Of a stretch of DNA of 64,000 nucleotides, positions 29,344 through 36,649 are shown piece after piece (the first letter of the stretch is position 1; each line of letters begins with the position of its first letter). This DNA is from Enterococcus sp. DIV0660C (GTDB taxonomy: Bacteria > Bacillota > Bacilli > Lactobacillales > Enterococcaceae): NCBI RefSeq assembly GCF_017316125.1, contig NZ_JAFLWA010000004.1, positions 1 to 64,000 of the forward strand. The letters are read 5' to 3'. The notes beneath the pieces were generated by a model. That model saw nothing but the letters and a program-made list of their open reading frames with translations, was not told the DNA's origin and made no database searches. Both the position numbers and the translations under genes were made by a program.

Positions 29344-29802
29344 TTAGTAGACAGTCTTGGATAATTGATCTTCATATTCTTGATGCCATTTTTCGCTGAC
29401 TTGTCTTGTTCCTGGTTCAAAAAAAATTGTTTCTGTTCCAACTTCATTTGCTTTTTGATAATACCATTTCTTCCAACGCAAAAAGGCCAAATTAGCTTCT
29501 AATACTTGGATTTTTGCTTCTAAAATCGTCTCTTGTTCGACAATGAAGGCGTAACGATCAGGTAGAGTTCCATCGCCTTGCATACACCACTCCATAAATG
29601 TTGCGATATCCTTTACTGGAATAGCCGATTTTTTTAAGCACTCAATGACATTCAAGTATCCTAAATCATCTTCGGTAAATACACGTCTCCCCGCGGAATT
29701 TTTCTTCACGAATGGTAACAAACCTTCTTTATCATAATAGCGTAAGGTATCTGTTGATAATTGATACTTTTCTGCAATTTCACCAATTGTATAAGTTTTC
29801 AT
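29344..29802 (-). CDS. MerR family regulator of the divergent SDR gene
   Basis: A 152-residue MerR regulator: HTH TIGEIAEKYQLSTDTLRYYDKEGLLPFVKKNSAGRRVFTEDDL at the N-terminus, then the dimerisation helix. ATG 29802 has AAGGAGG. It is divergent from an SDR oxidoreductase and shares a promoter region that has the 19-bp spacer and dyad diagnostic of MerR activation. The effector is unknown; the related pair at 33140/32195 has the same logic. Confidence 0.9.
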   Translation of the reverse strand: MKTYTIGEIAEKYQLSTDTLRYYDKEGLLPFVKKNSAGRRVFTEDDLGYLNVIECLKKSAIPVKDIATFMEWCMQGDGTLPDRYAFIVEQETILEAKIQVLEANLAFLRWKKWYYQKANEVGTETIFFEPGTRQVSEKWHQEYEDQLSKTVY

Positions 29803-29811
29803 TTTTCCTCC

Positions 29812-29842
29812 TTGACTTGGAGCTAACTCCAAGTTGTATACT
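29812..29842 (+). promoter_or_regulatory. MerR-type promoter with 19-bp spacer
   Basis: TTGACT (29812-29817), 19-bp spacer, TATACT (29837-29842). The dyad CTTGGAGCTAACTCCAAG (29816-29833) fills the spacer, exactly the layout MerR proteins use to remodel DNA. It drives the SDR gene at 29877. Confidence 0.85.
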
Positions 29843-29876
29843 ACGTTTATCTTAACAGAAGAAAGTAGGAAATGAA

Positions 29877-30608
29877 ATGAATAAACCTTTAATCGTGATT
29901 ACTGGAGCAAGTTCAGGCTTTGGAGCAGAAATCGCTAAACTATTTAATAAAGAAAACTATCCCATGTTATTATTGGGTCGCCGTACAGAAAAAATTTATG
30001 CTTTACCGCTTGATTTTGATCAAGTCCTTGTCGACTCTGTCGATGTAACCGATGCGCAAGCTTTCAAAGCCAGTATTGCCTTAGCAGAAGAAAAATTTGG
30101 AAAGACTGATTTATTAGTAAATAACGCTGGTGTGATGTTATTAGGAAATGTTCAGTCACAGTCTCCATTGGAATGGAAAACGATGATGGACACAAATGTT
30201 TTAGGGGTGTTAAATGGTATGCAAGCTGTATTAGCAGATATGGTTGAAAGAAAACACGGTACGATCATCAATATGTCTTCCTTAGCTGGACGTAAAACTT
30301 TTATAAACCATGCCGCTTATGTTGCCTCAAAATTTGGTGTCCATGGTTTAAGCGAAACCATTCGCGAAGAAGTTTCAAAAGATAATGTTCGTGTAAGTTT
30401 GGTTGCCCCTGGTGCTGCTGAAACAGAGTTATTAACTCATGTTACAGATACTAATGCTTTGTCAGATTATCAAGCATGGAAAGAAACAATGGGAGGAATT
30501 ACCCTTGACCCTGCCCATGTCGCAGAAGTAGTTAAATTTATTTATGATATGCCTCAAGAAGTGAATATTAGAGAAATTGACATTGCGGCAACACGCCAAG
30601 ATGGCTAA
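29877..30608 (+). CDS. SDR family oxidoreductase
   Basis: A 243-residue short-chain dehydrogenase/reductase. NAD(P)-binding TGASSGFGAEIA at residues 9-20, NNAGVM, Ser in NMSSLAG, and the catalytic YVASK (about residue 153). ATG 29877 follows AAGTAGGA. Expression should be controlled by the divergent MerR protein through the 19-bp-spaced promoter. Substrate unknown; this group reduces small aldehydes or ketones. Confidence 0.9.
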   Translation: MNKPLIVITGASSGFGAEIAKLFNKENYPMLLLGRRTEKIYALPLDFDQVLVDSVDVTDAQAFKASIALAEEKFGKTDLLVNNAGVMLLGNVQSQSPLEWKTMMDTNVLGVLNGMQAVLADMVERKHGTIINMSSLAGRKTFINHAAYVASKFGVHGLSETIREEVSKDNVRVSLVAPGAAETELLTHVTDTNALSDYQAWKETMGGITLDPAHVAEVVKFIYDMPQEVNIREIDIAATRQDG

Positions 30609-30685
30609 TCATTCTGATACTAAAAAAGTCGGAACCATTTGGGAACTGATCTAAAGTTGTGAGACAGTAATAAAAAAACATTTTC

Positions 30686-30746
30686 CTAGGTTGCTGATTT
30701 CCGATAGTCAATCGGTGATTGGTAGCCTAGTTTTTATTGAATACGA
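30686..30746 (-). pseudogene. IS3-family transposase C-terminal remnant
   Basis: Read leftward, a short frame gives RIQ-stop-KLGYQSPIDYRKSAT-stop, the characteristic end of IS3/IS150-group transposases (RIQxKLGYxSPxxYR), with one internal stop. No inverted repeats or further transposase sequence were found, so the element is long decayed. Confidence 0.6.
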
Positions 30747-30928
30747 GAGCATAGTTCCTATGATGAACTGTTAAAAAGACAGTGACTTCGATGTAAATAA
30801 ACGTTTAACTATCTACGCGCCGCTCAAAGTGCCAGATGGTTATTTTTTAGCTCTTATAGTCGATTCATGTCTCTTTTGTCTTCATATAATTTTTTTATCA
30901 TTTGTAATATATGGCTGAAAAAACTCAG

Positions 30929-31275
30929 TTAAATGACTTCTCTATGTGGATTGCAGAGGAGTTTTTTACAATACCAAAAATATTTTAGTAGTGAAATAAC
31001 TTTATTAATTACAGACCCCCTTATTCCTTTAGTCAACGAGCTTTGCTCGGTTATTTCACTCTTTAACACTGCCACTCGATAGCCCCATTTTTGTGAACGT
31101 CTGCTGTAAATCATATGAGTTAGGAATTTTTCAGTTCGTTGTTGCTCTTTATAGTTGAAAATGTCTTCTTCCGTAATTTGATACTCAAACATTAATTTGG
31201 GGAATTTGGCTAACGTACTCATCGATTCTTCATCGTTTGCATCCGTAAGTAGTATTGATCTTATCTTTTTTTCAT
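30929..31275 (-). pseudogene. Frameshifted gene of unknown function
   Basis: A strong AAAGGAGG precedes ATG 31275, but the frame stops after four codons. Adding one A to the A7 tract that follows the ATG (31266-31272 on the plus strand) opens a continuous frame beginning MKKKIRSILLTDANDEESM and running about 115 residues. So it is either a decayed gene or one switched by slippage at the tract. A segment EITEQSSLTK matches EISEQGSLTK in debris at about 42.65 kb. The original tail is probably altered: the last 40 residues look non-native. No family recognised. Confidence 0.5.
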
Positions 31276-31357
31276 TTATACGTTCCTCCTTTCTTTACAA
31301 GCTATATTGTTTATAATTCGCATTCCTAACATCATTTGACAATGAGCCATAAAAAAA

Positions 31358-31390
31358 CCTTGAATGGAGAAGAATATTCTTCATTCAAGG
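31358..31390 (-). terminator. Terminator of the SDR/acetyltransferase unit
   Basis: Stem CCTTGAATG...CATTCAAGG with a seven-T run leftward, downstream of the 31458-32195 gene. Confidence 0.8.
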
Positions 31391-31457
31391 CTTAAATTGA
31401 TGGTCATTTGAATAACTATTTAACAAGTAATTCTCTCTGAAGATCATCCGTTATGGA

Positions 31458-32195
31458 TTATACTTCTTGTGTCGTCGGACGGATAATCATGTTGCTGACG
31501 GACATCCGGTCTGGCGTTTCTATCGCAAATGCTACAGCAGAAGCTATATCTTTGGCTGTCAATCCCCATTCTTTTTGTGCTTCATGAAGTTCAAGAGCAG
31601 CCTTTTTGTCGCTAATGGTTTGATATAATTCAGTTTGAACAGCTCCTGGAGAGATAATCGTAGATTTGATGTTATTTTGCCGTTGCTCTTGACGTAATCC
31701 TTCCATGATTGCACGGACAGCAAATTTTGTCCCACAATAAACAGCGGAATCAGGATAAACAACATGTCCTGCCACAGAATCAGTTGAAATGATATGCCCA
31801 GATTTTTGTTTTTCCATTATTGGAAGTACGGCGGAAATTCCATTTAACACACCCATGATGTTGATATCAAGCATATTTTGCCATTCATCACGGTGGCCTT
31901 CAACTAATGGAGCGGTTGGCATGATTCCTGCATTATTGTACAATACATCGATTCGACCGAACTTTTCCATCGCTAAATCGATAACTGCTTGGACTTGTGC
32001 AAAATCTCTTACATCTGCTACTTGAATATATAGCTCTGCATCTGGTAAAGATTCTTTTATTGCTTTTAAACGATCTTCTCGGCGTGCAGCTATAACTAGT
32101 TTAGCTCCTTTTTCTGCTAACAGCTTCGTTGTTGCTTCACCGATTCCGCTTGAAGCGCCCATGATGATAATCACTTTTTCTGATAAATCATTCAT
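31458..32195 (-). CDS. SDR family oxidoreductase (second unit)
   Basis: A 245-residue short-chain dehydrogenase: MGASSGIGEAT at residues 13-23, NNAGIM, STDSVAG and catalytic YCGTK (about 154). It belongs to the YdfG/serine-dehydrogenase-like group and is a paralogue in kind of the SDR at 29877. RBS AGGAGG before ATG 32195. It is the last gene of a leftward unit starting at a MerR-type promoter near 33.1 kb, behind an acetyltransferase gene and a truncated aldo/keto reductase. Confidence 0.9.
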   Translation of the reverse strand: MNDLSEKVIIIMGASSGIGEATTKLLAEKGAKLVIAARREDRLKAIKESLPDAELYIQVADVRDFAQVQAVIDLAMEKFGRIDVLYNNAGIMPTAPLVEGHRDEWQNMLDINIMGVLNGISAVLPIMEKQKSGHIISTDSVAGHVVYPDSAVYCGTKFAVRAIMEGLRQEQRQNNIKSTIISPGAVQTELYQTISDKKAALELHEAQKEWGLTAKDIASAVAFAIETPDRMSVSNMIIRPTTQEV

Positions 32196-32261
32196 TCTAT
32201 TCTCCTCCTGTTTTGAAAAATCTTTTGCTTATACTCACTATCCTTTATTTCATCTTACTGT

Positions 32262-32831
32262 TCAAATAATCCGTTCGACAGATTTGACGATTTTGGCAGG
32301 GATTCCTGCAACGATGGTATTGTCTGGGACATCTTTCGTAACAGTTGCATTTGCTGCAACAATGGCATTCTCGCCAATTGTTACGCCTGGCAAAACAGTT
32401 GCTCCTGCTCCGATCCAAGCATTTTTCTTGATGTGGATTGGCTTTACTGACAAGCCTCTTCGTTCTGTTGGATCAGTTAGATGGTTTACCGTGATGAGAT
32501 TGACACGAGGACCAATCAATACTGAATCTTCTAAACAGATACCACCCAAGTCGACGATCATCGCTTGACGATTGATAAAGACATTTTTTCCTATACTAAT
32601 ATGTTTGCCGAAATCTGTATAAAAAGGCAACAGAACAGTCACCGTATCATCTACTTTATCACTAATGATTTTTTCTAGCCGTTTGCGAATATCTGCTGGT
32701 TCATGGTACCCAGTATTCAGCGCTGCTAAAGGCTCTTCGTTTTCCGCTTGAATCTGATGGATCACTTCAAAAAGTGGATCTGTCACTCGAATCTCTTTAT
32801 TAACGATTTGTTTTTCGATGGCACTTGTCAT
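32262..32831 (-). CDS. Maltose-acetyltransferase-like hexapeptide O-acetyltransferase
   Basis: A 189-residue left-handed beta-helix acetyltransferase (MAT/LacA/NodL group). An N-terminal helical segment precedes hexapeptide repeats; the catalytic His is in ITVNHLTDPTERR (about residue 112), and the last coil is WIGAGATVLPGVTIGENAIVAANATVTKDVP. ATG 32831 has AAGGAGG. It sits between the truncated aldo/keto reductase and an SDR gene under MerR-type control. The acceptor is unknown. Confidence 0.87.
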   Translation of the reverse strand: MTSAIEKQIVNKEIRVTDPLFEVIHQIQAENEEPLAALNTGYHEPADIRKRLEKIISDKVDDTVTVLLPFYTDFGKHISIGKNVFINRQAMIVDLGGICLEDSVLIGPRVNLITVNHLTDPTERRGLSVKPIHIKKNAWIGAGATVLPGVTIGENAIVAANATVTKDVPDNTIVAGIPAKIVKSVERII

Positions 32832-32856
32832 TTTGCTCCCTCCTTTTATCTTTACT

Positions 32857-32997
32857 TTATGCACTTGCTGTATCTAATAAACGATAACCAGTTTTAATAG
32901 CCTCAAAGACAGAATTCTCACATTCTTTTAAATCACTAACTCGGTAAACACCAAAACCTAATTCAGGAATGTTCACACCATTATTCCATTTGTACAT
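32857..32997 (-). pseudogene. Truncated aldo/keto reductase
   Basis: A 46-codon frame from ATG 32997 encodes only the N-terminus of an aldo/keto reductase: NIPELGFGVYRVSD...AIKTGYRLLDTASA, then a stop. The YRLLDTA segment matches the conserved start of the family, but the catalytic Tyr/Lys/His and the rest (about 230 residues) are missing. It is the first reading frame behind the MerR-type promoter, so a deletion has fused the promoter to the acetyltransferase and SDR genes. Confidence 0.75.
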
Positions 32998-33079
32998 TTC
33001 CGTTACTATAATCTCCCTCTCAATTATTTATCAAGTCCTTTCTATGGCTTAATTGGTTCAAAAATATTTTTATGTTACT

Positions 33080-33110
33080 ATACTAATACCTCAAGTTAGC
33101 TTCAGGTCAA
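33080..33110 (-). promoter_or_regulatory. Second MerR-type promoter with 19-bp spacer
   Basis: Leftward TTGACC (33105-33110), 19-bp spacer, TAGTAT (33080-33085), with dyad CCTGAAGCTAACTTGAGG (33089-33106). It shares GAGCTAACT/AAGCTAACT core with the promoter at 29812. Drives the acetyltransferase/SDR unit. Confidence 0.82.
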
Positions 33111-33139
33111 GCAAAAAGATATAAGAAAGGAAATGAGTT

Positions 33140-33586
33140 ATGTATACTATTGGAGAAGTATCAAGAATGTTCCATTTACCTATTTCTACCTTACGATACT
33201 ATGATAAAGAAGGATTTTTTCCTGATCTTCAAAGAATTTCAGGAATACGTAAGTTTTCAGATAATGAATTAGAGATCTTACGAGTGATCGAATGTCTCAA
33301 AAAATCTGGTTTAGAAATTAAAGAAATGAAACAGTTTTTTGTATGGTGCAAACAAGGAAGTAAAACGTATCAAATACGCAAAGAATTATTTGAAAAGCAA
33401 GAAAAAATTATTGAAGAAAAAATTACTGATCTCAATAAAATATTAAACATGGTCAAATACAAGCAATGGTATTATGACGAAGCGATTAAAACAGGATCTG
33501 AGGATTTAGTCGAACAACAAGTTCCTGAAAAATTACCTGAAAAAATAAAAAGATATTATGAAAATTCACATACATTCTCTATTTGA
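33140..33586 (+). CDS. MerR family regulator (second unit)
   Basis: A 148-residue MerR protein: YTIGEVSRMFHLPISTLRYYDKEGFFPDL, then the dimer helix with FVWCKQGSKTYQIRKELFEKQEKIIEEK. RBS AAAGGAAATGAG before ATG 33140. Similar in sequence layout to the MerR at 29344-29802 (ECLKKS, WC.QG motifs shared), and divergent from the acetyltransferase/SDR unit it should activate. Confidence 0.9.
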   Translation: MYTIGEVSRMFHLPISTLRYYDKEGFFPDLQRISGIRKFSDNELEILRVIECLKKSGLEIKEMKQFFVWCKQGSKTYQIRKELFEKQEKIIEEKITDLNKILNMVKYKQWYYDEAIKTGSEDLVEQQVPEKLPEKIKRYYENSHTFSI

Positions 33587-33659
33587 ATTATGTATGAAAT
33601 AACTTTATAAACTATGAAAATCAATATAGATTCCTTAGTAAAAGGTATTTTACTATTAA

Positions 33660-34043
33660 GTGATAAATTTTTACCATTTAAAGAAAAAAAATGTGCAGCT
33701 AATTATCACAAGTTTACCAATCATGGCTGAAGCAATTGGCAATCCACTACTAGATAAATTCATTAAAGATTTAATCATTCAAATCTTGTCTATGATTGCT
33801 GAACAAGAGCGTACCGAATCTAAACGACGTCAGGCACAAGGCATTAAGCTTGCGAAAGCCAACGGTGTTTACAAGGGACGTCCTAAGTTATATAGTGCAA
33901 ACACAAAAAATCCTCAACGACGCTTAGTTTATGAAAACATCGTTAAGGATTTAAATGAAGGAATTGCGATTTCAAGAATTGCGAAAGATTACAATGTTAC
34001 TAGACAGACAGTTTATCGAATAAAACAGGATATTGTAATTTAA
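33660..34043 (+). pseudogene. Serine recombinase (resolvase) fragment, left copy
   Basis: The frame carries only the C-terminal part of a small serine resolvase: [52 protein letters not shown], and an intact HTH ([20 protein letters not shown]). The N-terminal catalytic Ser region is missing and no ribosome site is seen, so it is inactive. A more decayed copy in the same orientation lies at 44150-44453; together they bound the accessory region. Confidence 0.85.
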
Positions 34044-34114
34044 TAGTTATCTATACCACACTGAATTTTTAACTTGATTTTTATTAAAAATAATAAAAAA
34101 ACTATCAATATGAA

Positions 34115-34585
34115 TTAAGTTAAATCACATTTCTGCTCAAAAGCAGAAATGTAATCTTTAAAAATTAAATCTTCTTTTTCAACATTCTTTTTGGAAATAC
34201 CCGTAAGTATTCTAACATCTAAAGCTAAAAGACTACTATTCGTTTCAAGAATGCCCACCGATTCATCATAAAAAACATATATTCTCTCGTCTTTCAATAA
34301 TGGATCTGTGACACTTTGAATAAAGTATGGATGTTGGTAATATTTTTTACTCTTTTCATTGTGAATCACAAATAACAATTTTACTGAAGTCTTATTTGAT
34401 TCATCAAAATATATTGAATTTACTATATTTTCTTCTAATAACTTAATCCGTTTTTGCGAAAGAAAGTCAATTGATTTTTCTTCTACGTCAACAAGTTTTT
34501 TCAAAATATCACTTGTTTTTTCTCGCTTATCAGTATATATAAATGCATCTTGGTACTTTTTTAGTAACTCGGAAAAATTTCTCAA
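34115..34585 (-). CDS. Unrecognised cytosolic protein paired with a secreted protein
   Basis: A 156-residue soluble protein with no signal or membrane segment. It starts at TTG 34585 eight bases after GAGGAG. The N-terminal half looks helical and charged (KYQDAFIYTDKREKTSDILKKL); the second half looks mixed alpha/beta (VKLLFVIHNEKSKKYYQHPYFIQSV). It is 15 bases downstream of a secreted-protein gene. The arrangement resembles effector plus immunity, but no family supports this. Confidence 0.55.
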   Translation of the reverse strand: MRNFSELLKKYQDAFIYTDKREKTSDILKKLVDVEEKSIDFLSQKRIKLLEENIVNSIYFDESNKTSVKLLFVIHNEKSKKYYQHPYFIQSVTDPLLKDERIYVFYDESVGILETNSSLLALDVRILTGISKKNVEKEDLIFKDYISAFEQKCDLT

Positions 34586-34600
34586 AGCTTTCTCCTCTCA

Positions 34601-35200
34601 CTAATTAATAACTACAGTTCCATTATTAATTATACCTGATCTCCATCCATAGCTAAGGTAATAAGCTTGTAAGTTTGTTGCAGAAACTTTAGTAGGAATG
34701 GACATCGTTCCTACATAGCTAGTTCCAACTGGACTAGCAGTTGTTGTCTTATAATAGTTATTCATATTTAGATATGTTACTGGACCGATCAAATTCAGAT
34801 TCGTCGCTTTTATATTATTCGCACGCCAAATATTGATTGAATCTGTTCCAGCCCAAGAAATATATAATTGGCAAGTTGTTCCACTCATACGAATAATGTT
34901 GGCTCCAACAACAGTTGTTCCTCTTAATGATCGATCATCGTTTTGAGACTCTAAAATACCTGTTTCTACAGTCCTACTATTTTGTTTAGTTATATTTTCC
35001 AGTGTTTTTTCTATGGGAACATTAGAAGGTAAATCTTCTTTATTTAATATTTTTGTATCTAATGTAAGAGGTTCTTGAACATCTGCTTTTGCTACCATTG
35101 TAGGATAAAACAATAACGACAATGTACCTATCATTAGTAACAAATACCAAAGCCACACATTTTTATAGCGATTACTTTCGTTAAGTGAGTTATTCATCAT
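34601..35200 (-). CDS. Secreted protein of unknown function
   Basis: A 199-residue exported protein: basic N-terminus, hydrophobic WLWYLLLMIGTLSLLFY, cleavage near VAKA-DVQ. A Thr/Asn-rich linker leads to a C-terminal beta-rich domain of about 105 residues (GANIIRMSGTTCQLYISWAG...LQAYYLSYGWRSGIINNG). No cell-wall anchor. The ribosome site is weak. It is followed immediately by the 156-residue gene in what looks like a two-gene unit. No family recognised. Confidence 0.6.
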   Translation of the reverse strand: MMNNSLNESNRYKNVWLWYLLLMIGTLSLLFYPTMVAKADVQEPLTLDTKILNKEDLPSNVPIEKTLENITKQNSRTVETGILESQNDDRSLRGTTVVGANIIRMSGTTCQLYISWAGTDSINIWRANNIKATNLNLIGPVTYLNMNNYYKTTTASPVGTSYVGTMSIPTKVSATNLQAYYLSYGWRSGIINNGTVVIN

Positions 35201-35383
35201 TAAGATTTTCTTTTTATTTATTTGTAATATACATATTTACACACATAGATTATTTTGTATACATTTATTTTCATAAATAGTTATTTTATAAACATAAGTG
35301 CATTGCTTTGCTAACAACTATTCTCCTTTTAATACCTAGCTCAAAAGACCGACCTGCAATTCGTTTAAATCTCAGATAGAGTT

Positions 35384-35415
35384 AAAGTTCAACAGAGTAT
35401 ATCCTGTTGAACTTT
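35384..35415 (+). terminator. Rightward terminator without an obvious gene
   Basis: Stem AAAGTTCAACAG/CTGTTGAACTTT followed by T6. No rightward ORF precedes it between 35200 and 35384, so it may end a small RNA or be a relic. Confidence 0.55.
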
Positions 35416-35536
35416 TTTATCTGCATTATTTTTTTAGGTTTCATCTAATTTATTGATTACAAATTTTAACCGATCTAGAGCATAAGTGTAAGTTAAAAGT
35501 AATTCTCTGAGTTTCTTTTATACCAGACTTTTTTAA

Positions 35537-35545
35537 TGGTATAAT
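35537..35545 (+). promoter_or_regulatory. Promoter of the toxin RNA I
   Basis: Extended -10 TGGTATAAT (35537-35545) with no good -35. RNA I should begin near 35552 and end at the shared terminator. Confidence 0.65.
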
Positions 35546-35582
35546 TTTTTTGGCAATTTGCCCCTGATTGGGGGTGTTTTTC

Positions 35583-35678
35583 GTGAAAAAGCTTATCTCA
35601 TTGGTTATCGCACCAATTTTTGTTGGACTGGTCAGCGAACTGGTTTCTCACTGGCTAGACGAGAAAGACGATAACTAA
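35583..35678 (+). CDS. fst: Fst-family type I toxin peptide
   Basis: A 31-residue membrane toxin starting at GTG 35583: the diagnostic hydrophobic core SLVIAPIFVGLV is followed by SHWLDEKDDN, matching the Fst/Ldr family (pAD1 Fst has SLVIAPIFVGLVLEMIS, then an acidic tail). Fst inserts in the membrane from inside and halts growth when its antisense RNA is lost. A CCCC/GGGG stem just before the start would mask translation initiation. The locus has convergent RNA II, direct repeats and a bidirectional terminator, so all parts of a type I system are present. Confidence 0.92.
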   Translation: MKKLISLVIAPIFVGLVSELVSHWLDEKDDN

Positions 35679-35726
35679 AGCAAGTTGTCTCTAACCCACA
35701 TGTTCGGAGTCGCAACGAACATAAAG

Positions 35727-35759
35727 AAAGCCAACCCTACTCGCAATAGGGTTGGCTTT
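35727..35759. terminator. Shared bidirectional terminator of RNA I and RNA II
   Basis: Stem AAAGCCAACCCTA/TAGGGTTGGCTTT with T-rich flanks on the right and A-rich on the left, as in pAD1 par where both RNAs end at the same hairpin. Confidence 0.88.
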
Positions 35760-35795
35760 TGTGCTATTCGTGTATAGCTTATCTCATTTCGTAAC
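35727..35795 (-). ncRNA. Antisense antitoxin RNA II of the fst locus
   Basis: A leftward promoter TTGAGC (35822-35827), 17-bp spacer, TATATT (35799-35804) would start an RNA near 35792. It ends at the shared terminator after about 65 bases. It carries the complement of the second direct repeat, which can pair with the toxin start in RNA I. Sequence elements are seen; expression is inferred from par homology. Confidence 0.78.
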
Positions 35796-35829
35796 TATAA
35801 TATAGCATCAATAATTTAAATGCTCAACT

Positions 35830-36286
35830 TAAATGTCCATATACAATTAGTAATCTATATTCAATTTGTCTTTTGATCATCCAGGTATACTCTGTTGTCT
35901 CCAAGAGTATATGACTTTCTGACCTAATTAATTGAGCCCCTGAAAGTGCTGTGAAGTGAAGAATAAAAAAAGGGTCAGAAACTTTTAAGTTTCTGACACA
36001 CCCGAAGAATTATGCCGGATAAAAAACATTTAATATTTAAATCAAACAAAAGAATAATTATGATTCCAAAGTAAAAGTTTTATGAAAAAAATATATACCA
36101 CTAAACATTATGAGTAATTAGATACTTCCTATATGACATTAAGCTCTCTTTTAGTTTTTCAATTTTTCCATTTCTTTTTCGTCATATTTATCTATTTCAT
36201 GCAACAAATGTTTAATCTCGTGTATTGATTTTTTTCTTCAATCCATTTTTTTGAAATAATATTTCTTGTCTTTATCTTCATTAAGT
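35830..36286. other. AT-rich intergenic stretch with one terminator
   Basis: Contains a hairpin GTCAGAAACTT/AAGTTTCTGAC at about 35972-35994. Leftward, a charged frame of about 27 codons (HEIKHLLHEIDKYDEKEMEKLKN) near 36155-36235 may be the end of a lost gene. Nothing complete seen. Confidence 0.4.
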
Positions 36287-36611
36287 ATGTTCGGAAGGGG
36301 GATCGTATATCCAAAAATTGAAGAAATAGTATCAAGATATCAATTAGATGAAAATGAAGTTGTATTTATAGCGATAATTTATGGTTTATTAGATCAAAAT
36401 TTTCATAACTATCAGTATTTAATTATTGATTATAGAGTTCTTAGAAAAAATATCGTATATAACTGTTTCAGGTAACTATATTATTGGAGAAATAATGACT
36501 GTATTACAGAATACTGTCATCGTTTCAAATGGAATTGAAACAGAAATCATAAGAAAAAAAGATTTACAAGAAACATCTTTACTATCAAATATTTTTATAT
36601 TAAAAATATAA
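36287..36611 (+). pseudogene. Frameshifted small gene upstream of the bile salt hydrolase
   Basis: Two overlapping frames (36287-36475 and 36426-36611) join into one sensible protein of about 108 residues if a single base is changed at the A6 run near 36451. The first part is IVYPKIEEIVSRYQLDENEVVFIAIIYGLL; the second is ISYITVSGNYIIGEIMTVLQ and a short tail. No ribosome site precedes the first ATG. No family recognised. It ends 38 bases before the BSH gene. Confidence 0.4.
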
Positions 36612-36649
36612 GAGTAATCAGAAAAAAATCTATTTTAGGAGGAACTTAT

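Larger units (their letters stand above)
35574..35788. repeat. Direct repeats of the par-type locus
   Basis: An imperfect direct repeat of about 28 bases occurs at 35574-35602, across the toxin start codon, and at 35761-35788, beyond the terminator. The core AGCTTATCTCATT is identical (35590-35602 and 35776-35788). In par loci these repeats let the convergent antisense RNA II pair with RNA I at the toxin start. Confidence 0.82.

Noticed and set aside
36155-36290. Leftward charged frame with HEIKHLLHEIDKYDEKEMEKLKN
   Set aside because: Interrupted by a stop, no start signals and no recognisable family; too short to call.
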